From assembly GCF_016808335.1 (NCBI RefSeq), contig NC_053141.1, positions 18,049,756 to 18,113,755 of the forward strand: 64,000 bases of DNA, given 5' to 3'. The notes beneath the pieces are model-generated. The model did not search any database, was not told the origin of the DNA, and was given only the letters and a program-made list of their open reading frames with translations. This document shows, piece by piece, positions 36,707-48,206 of the stretch. Positions within the stretch are counted from its first letter, which is position 1, and every line of letters starts with the position of its first letter. This DNA is from Panicum virgatum (lineage: Eukaryota; Streptophyta; Magnoliopsida; Poales; Poaceae). The position numbers and the translations under genes were made by a program.

Positions 36707-39700
36707 ATGTCGGACGTCCGGGAGCCGTTGCTGTGGGGGAAATCCACCGCCACAGAAGCGGTTCTGGAGCAGCTGGTCGCCGACCGGCTGCTACCAATGA
36801 ACATCAGCTTGGAACGGCCGGTGTGGATTCCCCCGCGGCCGGAGGAGACCAAGCCGAATCCCCCCGAGGGCTACGTCGTGAGCCTCGTGCATCTCCACGA
36901 GCGAGGATTCGGCGTCCCCGTCAGTATATTCATACGGGCGTTGTGCGAGTACTACGGAGCGGAGCTACACAACTTCGGTCCCAACTTCATCTCGCAGGCG
37001 GCGGTCTTCGTCGCTGTCTGCGAGGGATACCTGGGGATTGAAGCCCATTGGCATCTATGGATGCACTTGTTCCGCGGCGAGCTCTTCGTCGAGAACGTGC
37101 GGGGCCAGCCGAAGAGGTTCGCGCGCGCCGGCGGCCTGATGCTCCATTTGCGCCCAAGCCGGAAGAACCTGTACATCCCCAACAAGATGACGATGAACAG
37201 CGCCGGGTGGACTCGAGGGTGGTTCTACCTGCGCAACTTCGGCAATAGGCTCCCGGCGTTCACCAATAAGGTGCTTTGGGATAGACCAGCGAAGTGGGAC
37301 AGGGGGGTATCGCCCCCAGTGCATCAAGCCAGGCTCGAAGTGCTCACCGAGGCGTTGGTGCACGTGGCGAGGAAGGGGTTGACGGCGGCTGCCGTCATCG
37401 CGAACTTTCAACGGCAGAGGGTGATTCCTCTCACGGAGAGGAGCTTGCCGATCTTCGGCGTCACCCCTGGGGTCCCGGCCTCGGGCTTGAGGACGTCGAT
37501 GGTGCTGCTCCCCCGAGGCATCGCTTCCCGGAGGGCGAGGAACGCGGTGGCGGAGTTCCCCGACAACGCAAACAATCTCTGGGAGATCAAGATGCGCCCC
37601 GAGCCGGGGTACCTTTCAGTGGTGAGTCTCGATTTTGACTCGTTGCCGACTTGTGCTATTCCTTTCCGCACTCCCTGACTCTGATATGATTGCGTTTTGC
37701 AGGGGGTGAGCCGCAGGTGCCACCCTTCGAGGCCTCCGATCCCGGACGAACGCGAAGTCAAGCGCCTGCACGCAGAGGCGGTGAAGAAGCGGAAAGAAGC
37801 AGTAGAGGCGGCTGCCGACAGGAAGAGGAAGAGGAAACAAAAGCACGACAAGGCATGCAAAATCGCACGCGCGGAGGGGAAGCCGCGGCCCGCTATGCCC
37901 GAGTCCACGAATGAGGAGGAGGACACCTCGGATGCTGAGGTCAACCTTCCGGGTGATGACGAGGTGGCAACAAGCGCGGATTCTCCGCCGGTCTATCAAG
38001 AGGCTGGCGACGAGGACGTGCCAGTGACGTTGTGTGAAGCGAGGCCCACACCGGGGTTGTTGGTGGACCCACCCCTCGCGGGGGCGGAGCGGAGGTCGTC
38101 CACACCAGCGGCGGGACGAAGGTCGCCCACGCCGGCGGCGGGCGGAAGATCGTCTACGCCCGCGACAGAGCGGAGGTCGCCCCTACCGGCGACGGGTGAG
38201 GGGATCCCCGCGCCAGCGATGTCGACGGGCGGCGACGGGTCTGCGGCGAGCGCGGGGACACCCGCGCAGACGGCCTCGAGGTTTCAGGCCGATCCGAGGA
38301 CGACACCCTCGGATCAGTCGTCGAGGGGCGTCAGTGTGCCGCGGGCCCGAAGGAGTGGCTCGGGCAAATGCAGTATGAGCGCCCGGTCCGGGTAAGTGGT
38401 TTTGGTTTTATTCTTTGCGTTCATCAAATCGATCCCTCAATCTTGCTATCCTCAGCCTTTCTTCCCATATTTCCAGCTCCGGTGCCATTGCCAAGGATGC
38501 AGCCCCGCTCGCGCCGGCCAAAGCACTCAAGACAGGGGTGCGCGTCACGCCGCACACGGCGCCGCAGCCCCCGCCCGTCGTAGATATTGTGGCGGAGGCC
38601 GCGAAGCTGCGGGAGGCGATGACTCGAGGGGCCCAAGCGTCCCAACAGGCTCGAGCGCTGGGGAATGGGGGCGATGGCGGCCAGAGCAGCGTTGAAGCAG
38701 CCGCTCAGGCTGATGCCGTGGGGGAGGCCGGCCGGGGCAGCGCAGATGACGCTACCCAGCCGGACGTCGAAGTCGAGGCTAGTCGGAGCGACGCGGATAG
38801 CGCCGCCCGGCCGGTCGCAGAGGAAGGAACTGGTGGGGATGCGCAGGAGCGCCCCGCCAGCCAAACGGAGATGGAGACCCTCGTCCCCGAGCCCCCGATG
38901 GCTGGGGTAGAGGGCGTCGCGGAGGAGGAGTCGGCGCCAAGGGTGCCGGTGGCGGAGGAAACCCGCGTCTTGGTGCCTGCAGAGGCCTGGGACGAGGGTG
39001 TCGTTGCGGCAGTGACGGCGCAGGCGGCGCTGGAAAGTGTGGTGCCGGTGGTGCAGCTGCCGGATAGCAGCGAGCAGTTCGGGGACTCGAGGGACATCGA
39101 CCCCGCTGCTGCGGCAAGCGCCGCCAACAAGATCGCCGAGTTTACGTCGGCCTACGAGGAGGCGCTCAATGAGGGAACATCCGAGGGGCCCTATCACGGG
39201 GCAATCATCCAGTCCGGGGTCCCCCCGGAGTTTCTTCACAACGAGCAGGAGGAGGAGGCCGTCTGGCAGGCGCAGATCGAGGCAGGCTCTCATATTCTGA
39301 ACCACCTCGATCGTGCCCTGGAGCTCCATAGGACGACGGATTACCAGATCAATCAGGTAAGTGGCTCCCTCCCGGGGTTTTGTTCGTATTTTGGCCTTGA
39401 TTTCATGTGTTTTACCCACTCCTTTCCACTTGCAGCGGCTGAGGGACATCTCGCGCAAAAAGAGCGCTGAGATGACCCGGCTGTACTCTCAGGTGCGCTG
39501 GCTTGGACAGCACAATGCTGGCTTGGTGCTCCAGAACATCAACGCCAACACCAAGATGACGGATCTGGGGGCACGTCAGTAGGCGCTAGAGGAGGAACTG
39601 GCGCGGACCACCGGCAAGCGTGACGTCTAGAGGGCCGCAGCGGAGCAGAAGGCTCAGGAATCCGAGGCGCAAACCGTCGAGCTGCAACGCTCTAGGACGG

Positions 39701-40461
39701 CGCTCGAGCAGAAGGAAGACGAGCTCCAGCGCAAGGAGGCCGAGCTCCAGCGCGAGAAGGCGACCGTCGCCACGCTCACCGGGACCCTCGAGGAGAAGAG
39801 CAAAGCCCTCGAGGGAAAGGAGGTGGCCATCCGGAATGCGGAGGCCGCCCTCAAGGAGAAGGAGAACTCCTTGTCTTCACTCGAGGAGGCCGCCCGAGTC
39901 CAGCAGGAGGAGGCGCAGAAGAATATCGCGGGTATGTGCTCAAAATTTCGCTGTTGTTGGATTCTAATTTTTCGCAGCTTATCTTGGTTCCTTTGATCAG
40001 AGCTAAGGCAAAGAGTGGCAGACGAGACTGCGGCAAAGGAGGCGGTCAACACCGCGCTCATGGCGGCGCAGGCGGAGTACGCTGACCTGGAGCGGACCGC
40101 TGTGAGCATGTGCCAGGAGCTCGATGGGGAGGGCGCCGTGTCTGGTAGCTCGGTGATCAGCCACCTGCGAGCGCTAGATGGCCGGATCGCCGAGCACGCC
40201 AAGAGCACCTTCCGCCTCGGTGTCCTGCGAGCCCTTGCCGTGGCCTCGACGCACTATATCATGGACCTCCAGAGGGTGTCGTCGGGGTACGTCGTTCCCA
40301 ACGACGCCGATGCGGACGCCGCGTAGGCCATCATGGACGACGCCGATGTAGCCGCCGAGGAGTTCGCCACTATTCTGGTCGGGAAGCTCGAAGCTGACAT
40401 CCCCCCGATAGCCGAATTCAATGCTGCTGAAGACCCACAAAGGGGGGATGATAACCTGTAG
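36707..40461 (+). pseudogene. Spliced antisense gene of the gypsy element (gypsy-type transposon domain), three stops
   Basis: Five exons follow from frame continuity and GT-AG sites: 36707-37621, 37703-38391, 38477-39356, 39436-39931, 40001-40461. Exon 1 (305 codons) has the grass 'putative gypsy type transposon' domain (Pfam Transposase_28/PF04195 by recognition): HLHERGFGVPVSIFIRAL, NFISQAAVFVAVCEGYLGI, and a W-rich stretch (WTRGWFYLRNFG). Exon 2 starts with a basic helix (KKRKEAVEAAADRKRKRKQK) and a disordered P/T/S region. Exon 3 is acidic and low-complexity. Exon 4 is a long coiled coil (LEQKEDELQRKEAELQREK). Exon 5 is helical (ISHLRALDGRIAEHAKSTF). Three in-frame TAG codons (39580, 39628, 40324) break it. 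It is transcribed opposite to its host element. Function is unknown. Antisense frames of this type are known from Tat/Grande-like elements. Confidence 0.75.
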
Positions 40462-40464
40462 GGA

Positions 40465-41790
40465 GACTGGGCCTCAGAGCCCATGTAATGAATTAGTACT
40501 TGTCGTAATTGTACTTGTGAATTAAGAAATTCGTTATCGTAAATCGACAGTATGGCCCATCGAGGCCTTGTGCATTCGAGCTCTCGTTTTCTTTACTCTA
40601 CTTCCGTGTTCTCGTATGCGACTTTGGTAAACTTCTGCGAGGAATTTCGCGTTCATAAGCGACTTAGGCGTGGGGTGGTAAGGGGGGTGCCGTATCCCGG
40701 AGGCGTAGGCAGCCCCACGACACGGCCGGCCCCGTACCGTAGTTGCTTATGCCTTGCGTCTATTTTTTCCAAGTGTACGAGAAACTTAGAGACAGAAATT
40801 TTTCAAAAAAACGTTGGCGTTTTTTGGGGACGTTCAGGGGTTCCCCCCGTAGTAGCCCCCAAGGGAGGCTTGGCTTTGCCGAGGGTAAAGCCAGGCGTAC
40901 CTCAGTGTTCGTGCGCATCCAAGCCCCTAAGGGTCCGGAAGGTTCCCAAAAATAAACAAGTAAAGCATACTCCTTTATTGTTTCGGAAAATCGAAAATGC
41001 GAGTACAAACGATGTACAAATAGCTCGGAACTCTAAGGATAGAAGTGACGTAGCTGCTGTATGTCCCAAGCATTGGTGAGGACTTCGCCGTTTTCGTTCG
41101 CCGGCTTGTAGCCCCCAAGGGTGGCCTTCGACGGTGTAGCCCCCGAGGGTGGCCCTCGAGGGTACACGCGGCGGAGAGGGGGACCTGTAGATAGTCTGTG
41201 GCTCGTAGAGCCCATGCAGTCGGATTAGCAATTTACCTTGAACATGTTTCTATGCGAGACAGATTAATGTAAACCGACAGTGTTGGCCGCTCGAGGCCTT
41301 GTGCGTTCGTGCGCGCCGTTTTTGTTACTAAGTTTTCGTGCTCTCGTATGTGACTTAGATAAATTTCTGCGAGGAATTTCGCGTTCATAAGCAACTTAGG
41401 CGTAGGGTGGTGAGTGGAGATGCCGTATCCCGGAGGCGTAGGCGGTCCCGCCGCTCGGCCGGCCCCGTACCGTAGTCGCTTACGCCTCGCATCCATTTTT
41501 CTAAGTCTACGAGAATCTTAGATACAAAAAATTTTCGAAAAACGGTGGCGATGCTTTGGGGACGTTCGGGGGTTCCCCCCGTAGTAGCCCCCGAGGAAGG
41601 CTTGGCTTTGCCGAGGGTAAAGTCGAGCGTACCTCAGTGTTCGTGCGCATCCGAGCCCCCGAGGGTTCGGAAGGTTCCCAGAAAATAAATAAGTAAATTG
41701 TACTCCTTTATTATTCCAGGAAATACGAGTACAAATGGTGTATAAAAGGGTTTGGAATTTCAAGGATAGAAGCGACGTAGCTTAGCCTGA
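40465..41790. repeat. Tandem duplication with a period near 730 bp
   Basis: The segment starting near 40465 (CTCAGAGCCCATGTAATG) recurs near 41198 (CTCGTAGAGCCCATGCAGT). Shared blocks include CTGCGAGGAATTTCGCGTTC (40636, 41368), CCGTATCCCGGAGGCGTAGG (40690, 41422) and GGATAGAAG-GACGTAGCT (41038, 41764). It lies between the antisense gene and the gag-leader frame and appears non-coding. Confidence 0.85.
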
Positions 41791-41802
41791 ATGTTCCAAA
41801 CG

Positions 41803-42702
41803 TTAGTTTTGGGCGTGGTTCGTCGGAGTAGCTGCTCTGGGCGCAGCTGAGTTTGTCGGTGGCTCAACTGGTCGGTTCGTCGGTGAGTCCGCCGTGTCGT
41901 TTGCCGCGTCGTTGCCCCGCTCCGCCAGCTCGACCGTGGAGAACTTCCTGGCGAGATCGTAGTCCTCCTCGCTGGAGTCGTCGGAGCAGGCGAAGCAGTA
42001 GTCTGCCGCAGCCTGGAACACCAGGAGTGCTTCGCGATCGCGAACTCCGGAGAAGTCTGGGGCGACGCGTTCGTGCACGAAGATGTACCCCTCATCCGAG
42101 GAGTCGGGGTATGAGCTGTCAAGTGGCGGTGCCGCGAGGTCGTGGATCGCGATGAGGCGATAACCCGGCAGATCCTCGTGCGCACTCACGTTGGTGCTGA
42201 CGGATGAAGTGTGGGTCATAGCGGGGGTGTGCGTCCCGGAGGGAAGGGGCGACATCGCGGTCGCGCCCTCCTCGGAAGGCACCGTCGCTGCAGACGGTGG
42301 CGGTGAAGCGGTGACGTCCTCCGCCACGGCACAGGGCTGCGACCCAACAGCCTTGACCTGTGTGGGGGAGGCAGGGCGAGCCGTTCCCGCAGTCGGTGAT
42401 GGTGAGGTGACGACGTCCTCCATCGCGGCACCGGACTATGACCCGCTTGCCTCGACCCATATGGGGGTGGCAAGGCGAGCCGCTCCGCGCCGTGCCATGC
42501 GCACTCGCCGCGCGTGTCGTCGCGGGCGCCTCCCGCGCCAGGACGGTGGTGTCGGCGTGTCGGGGTTTGCTCCGGACGGGAGGATGTCCGTGACGTGGCC
42601 GTCGCCGGTCGCGTCGAAGTCGAGACTCCCGAACCAAATCACGTATCCCGCTGGGAGCGGATCCGAGGTGCCCATGGGGAATGGGTTGGATCTGCTCGCC
42701 AT
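41803..42702 (-). pseudogene. Gag-leader reading frame of the gypsy element, one internal stop
   Basis: A minus-strand frame of 300 codons, just inside the primer site, starts MASRSNPFPMGTSDPLPAG at 42702. It meets one TAG at about 42436-42438 and continues in the same frame to 41803. After a P/S/T-rich middle come acidic segments DSSDEGYIFVHER and DYCFACSDDSSEEDYDLAR, which I recall from the 5' frames of RIRE2-like grass elements. No capsid core or zinc knuckle is present, so it is only the leader part of a gag, or the whole product of a non-autonomous derivative. Confidence 0.6.
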
Positions 42703-42747
42703 CCCTAGAGATCAAATGAGAACAAAAGAGAAAATGTCACGCAGCGG

Positions 42748-42765
42748 CCCCTACCTGGCGCGCCA
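42748..42765 (-). other. Primer-binding site of the gypsy element
   Basis: Minus strand TGGCGCGCCAGGTAGGGG, eight bases inside the LTR edge at 42774. It would pair with a tRNA ending CCCCTACCTGGCGCGCCA, from memory a tRNA-Arg type used by RIRE2-like elements. The tRNA identity is not certain. Confidence 0.75.
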
Positions 42766-42773
42766 ACTATCGG

Positions 42774-44253
42774 TGTCCTGACCCGGCGGTCCGGACCCAA
42801 CTAGTGATGATGCTGCGTGTTTCCTCATCCCAGATATTGATGCAAGAGGCAACACAGTAACGTACGGGTTTATCCTGGTTCCGGCCGCGGGGCCGTACGT
42901 CCAGCAAGGGGGTGTGCGAGGGCACTGTATTATCCTGCACCGGAGGTGCCTGTAGTAGGAGGTACAGGCGAGGCGAGAGAGGGAGGGAAGCTTCCAAGCC
43001 TCTGCTAGAGGAGAAGTTGATTGAGGCGAGTGCCAATATCGGGTGCTCAGTGGTGCTGAGTGCTGCATACTATTGTATCGGTCCGACCGCGACCCCCTTA
43101 AAGGAAGCCCGCCTCCTCCTTTTATAGACACAAGGAGGGACGGTGTACATGCGTAGGGGATCGTGGAAGTCGTCGTCTTTCCCCCGAATCGCGGGGGTGC
43201 AGTGGTCGAGCACTATGGAAAGTACACTGTGGGGCGTGGCAGTCGTCCTGGGCATCGTCCTCGGTCTTGCGGAGATCGCGCCGGCGTCCTGACAGCCCCA
43301 GCAAGCGGTGTGGTCGTCGCTGTAGGGTGTACCGTCATCCAGATGTGGCATAGCAGTGTTCCGTGGGCCCTGCAGGCCAGGGTCTTGCATATATATGTGC
43401 GCCAGCGGTAGTGGGGCACGTGGCGGTCCCGGCCCCCCCCCCCTGGGTGGAGTGCTAGCACGTGCGCGAAAGGGGTCCGGGAGTCACGTGGAGGCCCCGG
43501 ACCACTTGAGGGGGGGGAGGTCCGGTCCTCCGGCTGCTAGTGCTGAGCATCCCTCCTTGGGGGACACGTGGCGACGCCGGACCCATTCCCGAGCAGGGGA
43601 CGGGTCTGGGGATGTTCGTGTGGTGAGGTGGAGTCCGGACAGCAGGAGTTGGCAGAATAGTAACGAGAGCTGTGCCGAGCACGTCTCGTACCGCGTCGCA
43701 GGTTCCCACAGTGTTACCACAGCGTCCGGCATGGCGGAGCAGTGACCGGAGTTGGCGGATGGGACTCCGGTCACAGCCACTGTGGGGAATGGCGGCCTGA
43801 CGTCGTCTGACCTGGGCGCTGTGGAGGAGTGGTTGGCATTTAATGCCTCCGTACGACGGGCGGGTGTGCGGAAGGGCCGTTTGTCCTTTTCGTCGAGGGG
43901 TGGCCTCAAGCGAGACGGAGATGATTCGCCCTGCTCGACGGTAGGTTCGCTACCCTCGAGCGAGGCGGAGACGATTCGCCTCCCCGAGGGTAGGCTCGCT
44001 ACCCTCGAGCGAGGCGGAGACGCAGGGCGCGGTCGAGGGTCTCGATGGGAGCCCTCGAACGAGACGGAGATCACCCCGTGGGTCCGAGGGGGGAGCGGAT
44101 GGGCCGCGTGCTGGGCTCCTTTGAGTCCTTTCCTTTCTTCCAGATTGGAAGGAGGCCGTGGGCCTTCGTGGGCTCAATTGCCTAATATGTGTTTGCGTTT
44201 TTAGGGTGATTTTAGTATCACGATTAGGGTGTCCCTAATCGTGGTACCCGACA
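42774..44253 (-). repeat. 5' LTR of the large gypsy element
   Basis: 1480 bp, near-identical partner of 22976-24446. A longer C-run near 43432 accounts for part of the length difference. Confidence 0.9.
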
Positions 44254-44508
44254 ATTCTGATGTTCTCCTAGTGATGATGATGCACTAGGATGAATTAGGA
44301 TATAGTGATTAATCCAAAGAAGAAAAAAAATGAAAAAGGTATGAATGATGATGCACAACCCCAATACTGTTTCTACAGTAGCCTGTTCGGAAGCAAACTA
44401 CCGGTTGACCCAACCCATACAATCCGCACAAGCCCAGAGCCAGTTCACATAGTAGGTCCCACACCCACGTCATCTCCTCCCATCGTCCTCTGTCCTCATC
44501 CATCCAGG

Positions 44509-45340
44509 CTCTGTTACGCGGATACTTCTAGGAGGCGGTGTATCCGTATCCGACACATTTCGGATACGGATACACCTCGGATACATTTCCAGACGTATCT
44601 TGGAAATACATATATGTTTTGTATTGGATACGTGTATCCGACACGTTTGGGCCAGATGGGATACGGCCCAAACCATCAGTCGGCCCAATTAGCCGACCCC
44701 AGGTCTGATTTTAGACCCCCACCTCCGTGACACCATGACCTAACAGCAGCCGCCGCAATCCTCGACTCCTCGTGCTCCCGTTCCTCCCTCACGCCCGACC
44801 TCTTGTCGCCCTCTGGATCTGGTGGCCGCCGGCCGCCGGCGAGCTCCTTCCCGGCAAAAATCGGTCGCCGGCGAGGCTCTCCCTTCAAAACAAGTAAGTT
44901 CTTCCCTCACTGGACAGCTACCCCTCGGCCTGCTATGATGTAGAGGGAGTAGAGCGGGGCTGGAGGGAGAAGGAAAGCACGGCGGCGACGGGCGACCAGC
45001 AAGCGGGGGCAACTCAGCCTGGGCGGGAGACGGCAAGCACAGCGGCGACGGGCAACCCAGCCTGGGTAGGAGCTCGGTGGCGACGGCGCCCTTGCTCATG
45101 CTCAGCTGGCGGCGGCGTTGCTTCCTTCTGGGAGGAGAAAGGCAAAGACGTGGCTCTAAGCTGAACCCTACTGGGCCAAATGGGCCAGCCCATGTGGAAG
45201 GACTCCCATACTGCCAGCCCAACAAGTCGTTTTTATCTTTTTTGGACAATTAATCATGTAGATGACCTGTTGCTTAATGTTGATTATGTGATATTATATA
45301 TATAATTATTAATACTCGTACCGGTATCCGTGTAACATAG
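44509..45340. mobile_element. Non-autonomous hAT transposon with 8-bp target duplication
   Basis: The element of 832 bp is flanked by the perfect direct repeat CATCCAGG (44501-44508 and 45341-45348), the 8-bp size made by hAT transposases. Terminal inverted repeats are CTCTGTTACGCGGATAC on the left and CTATGTTACACGGATAC as the complement of the right end, two mismatches in 17. The left 150 bp carries at least eight GGATAC/GTATCC hexamers in both orientations, as in hAT subterminal repeats, and one more sits near the right end. The interior (about 44740-45170) is GC-rich and may be captured gene sequence. No transposase is present. Confidence 0.88.
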
Positions 45341-45348
45341 CATCCAGG

Positions 45349-46949
45349 GGCCAGCTTCTCCTTTCTTCTCTGTTTCCTTTTTCCTCTCGCTCTCTCTTTT
45401 CTTTGCTGGATCCCAAGCTTACGAAGGATGCAAGCAGGCTCGAGCCCACAGGAAGCGAGGAGGCAAAGATCGATGCGAGCAGGCGCGGGCCCATAGAGAG
45501 CGAGGAGGCGAAGCTCCCGCGACGGGTGATAGCGGCACGGCCCAAAGCAGCTGCGACGCTTTGCTCATCCGCCATGCCAGTGAGCGCGGCGGCGGCTACC
45601 TTTTTTTTCCTTCTCTTTTATATATTTTTTGTAAAAGTTGTACATAAAACTTTTGTTGTTTCATATATTTTTGTTGTTCATATTTTTTCTTTGAAATTTT
45701 TGGTTCTGAACTTTTTTTACTTTTGAGTCTGATCCTAATTTTTGCTTCCAGATTTTTTGTTTCGTCCTTTTATTTGAAGAGTATTTCTCCAACATTTGTT
45801 CCTAATATTATTTAGGGCAGTTTTTTATTCCCAATTTTTTTATTCTCCTAATGCATAAAAAAATTATCCTTGATTTGTTTTTGTTTCTTTTTTATTTTTT
45901 CTACAAAATTTTGTGTTTTAAAAAAATTGTATACGCAAAACTTTTTCTGTTTCAATAAATTTGTATAAACAACTTGCAACATAGTTTTTTGTGTTTAAAA
46001 TATTTTGGATATAACATTTATCTGTAAATGTTTTTTTAAATTAATGAACCGGGAAAGAAACTACTAATGCAAAGCGTTCCGACAGCAGGTTGGAAATCGC
46101 CCGTACGCACCGTAAACTAGAGTTCCCCATGCGCAACTGGTTTGATGGTTGTGATGCTGAGGAATGGTCACTACTTTTTCTGCCAGACATTCTCAAGGAG
46201 TTAGGCTATGCAGAATTCTCTACATCAAGGATGGTTGTGCAAACTTCTATTCCTTATATTCTAATTGGTCCAAATAAACAAGGAGTTCTCTACATCCACT
46301 AAATTGAGTCCAAACAAACAAGGAGCAAATATTGAGGGGGTATTTGCATTAGTGCAAAACCAAAGGTTTTGTACATGTGAGATCCAAATGTACACGTGGG
46401 CTGCTGGCAATTTTTTTGCTCATGTGTCATCCCGGTGATCTATCTACACGCACCTGCCAAGTTGTTTCTCCTAAATAAGCGATTAGTGAGATGATGTATC
46501 TAAGAACACCCTTTTGCCAAATTTATATACTAATCATGCATTTAACTCTTGCACAAATATCAAACAACTGAAATGTGAGTAAGCTAAGATCTACCGGATG
46601 ACATATATAGAAAATCTGAACAGAAAACATCGACACCAGATCCGGCCCCTCCGGGGTGCGACCCAACAACGGACCATAATTGAACTAGGCCTGGTTACTC
46701 ATGAAGCCCAATTCGTGGCCCAGTTTGACTTTTTCTGCAAATTTATTTTTTTTTCTTCATCATATTTTCCCTCTATCCATAATGATTTATTGATTGAATC
46801 ATTATATTTATGATTTTGAACCTCTGAATATATTTGAGTACTGGATTCAATATTTTTTATACGCTATATTAACGTTTCCATACAAAAATGTTGTACAGTG
46901 GGTGAGTAACCCTATCTGTTCTACCGTTTCGAAGCAATCCCAGGTGCAG
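45349..46949. other. Intergenic, AT-rich, no gene supported
   Basis: T-rich tracts around 45600-46040 and short frames without recognisable domains. A plus-strand frame at 46090-46302 (SLLFLPDILKELGYAEF) might be a fragment of a host protein, but nothing confirms it. Confidence 0.5.
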
Positions 46950-47762
46950 CCAGCCTTGTCTTGGATCTCCTTGCTCTTCCTGCACTCCAAGTAGTACGCC
47001 GTGACGGCCACCGGGGAGACTCTATCCTCACGGCGCGGTGCAGCACGTACGCGATGCCACCGTCCACCACGAACGCCACGTCGTCGCTCTCCACATCCAC
47101 GCCGTGCGGCAGCAACCACCCCGCGGCGCGCCACGGCTCCCGGGCCGCCGGTCCTCCCTGGCGCCGACTGTCGCTCCGGCACCGACGCGACGACGGCCAC
47201 GGCGCAGACCACGTCGAGGTAGAGGTAGAAGACGGCCCCGAGGAGCACGGGCACCGCGCTGGGCAGGACCAGCCACCCAGGACACGACAATTGGTGCGAG
47301 AACAAGGCCGCCTGCAGCGCCAGGAGGCCGACGCCGGCGCGGCAGGCCGCCTTCAGGACGGAGAAGGACGCGAACGTCGCGTCGGCGCCCGCGACGTGAT
47401 CGCCGGAACGTGTGGCTCTCGTCGCCGGAGCACGCCGCGACGGCGGCGGAGACGGTGGCGACCTTGACCGCTAGCGAGGCGGCCAGGTAGAGGGCGAGGT
47501 ACGCGGCGCCGGCGAAGCAGAGCCCGCGCGGCGGCCCCGTGGATGTCGTCTCGTACGACGGCGGAGTAAGCGCCCGCCGCAGTTGAGCGCTTTGACGAGG
47601 GGCGCCACGGCGAGGACCTTAAGGAGGAGGAGAGCCGCGCCGAGGACGGCGTTGGCAGCGAAGAGCTGCCATCTGCGCGCCGGGAGGCGGGAGCACGACG
47701 CCCTGCTTCAGGAAGGTGAAGGTGCCGGGTGCAGCAGCTGGTTTTGCGGTGGCGCCCGGCAT
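46950..47762 (-). pseudogene. Broken paralogue of the six-segment membrane protein
   Basis: The minus-strand start at 47762 gives an N-terminus like that of the intact gene at 53610-54548: GTFTFLKQGVVLP here, GVFTFLKHGVVLP there. The frame then shifts. Near the other end, the translations LDVVCAVAVV and VTAYYLECRKSKEI correspond to LDAVCAMAVV and ITAYYFECRRNEEV. At least two frame changes separate these parts and several blocks are shortened. This is an old tandem or dispersed duplicate that has lost function. It lies between two transposons. Confidence 0.8.
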
Positions 47763-47880
47763 GGCTGCTAAGATTTCGAGCTCAACTCTTCGGCAGATGC
47801 GTTCCGTCGCGCCGATCGAGATGCTGCTGGAATTATTTGTAGCCCTGCATATCGTACGTCTCCAATCGTGTTTCTTGGTC

Positions 47881-48206
47881 TTGGCCGGTTTGGTAAACTT
47901 TTTAAAAAAAACGAATTTCCGCATGGAGTACTAAATGTAGTCTATTTGCAAAACCTTTTCAGGGACGGATGTAATTTTTCGAGACGAATCTAATGATGGT
48001 AATTAATCGATGATTTGCTACAGTGATGCTACAGTAACCATCCTCTAATCACGCGGTTAAAGGCCTCATTAGATTCATCTCGCAATTTACACGAGGGTTG
48101 TGGAGGTGGTTTTGTAATTAGACTTTATTTGGTACTCTAAATTTGTGGTCAAAGATGCAAAAAGTTTTCACGAAATTTTTTACAGCCCTCAACCAAACAT
48201 GGCCAA
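47881..48206. mobile_element. MITE with TTGGCC...GTTTGGT inverted ends
   Basis: Left end TTGGCCGGTTTGGTAAA and right end CAACCAAACATGGCCAA are imperfect inverted repeats. The interior has GCTACAGTAACC and AAAGGCCTCATTAGATTC, matching the core of the MITE in the LHT intron (19756-20100). It lies just upstream of the pseudogene start at 47762. Confidence 0.75.

Larger units (their letters stand above)
22976..44253 (-). mobile_element. Large non-autonomous Ty3/Gypsy element, about 11.6 kb without its nested insertion
   Basis: Two near-identical LTRs, 22976-24446 and 42774-44253, bound the element. It is oriented on the minus strand: next to the right LTR is an 18-base primer site (42748-42765), and next to the left LTR the minus strand reads GCCTCGGGGGCTAC, a polypurine tract. 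The LTR reads TGTCGGGTACC...GGTCAGGACA on the minus strand. The interior has a broken gag-leader frame (41803-42702, minus) and a spliced antisense gene (36707-40461, plus). I see no protease, reverse transcriptase, RNase H or integrase, so it must move with enzymes from a relative. The layout matches the RIRE2/Grande/Tat-type lineages. Flanking 5-mers do not match (see the duplication at 22851-23000). Confidence 0.85.

Noticed and set aside
38424..39458. Minus-strand frame of 344 codons
   Set aside because: It mirrors exon 3 of the antisense gene, whose plus-strand frame is supported by splice sites; the minus frame has no domain.
22976..44253. Autonomous gypsy element with reverse transcriptase
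   Set aside because: No YxDD, RNase H or integrase-like motif was seen in the translations of either strand, so it is called non-autonomous.
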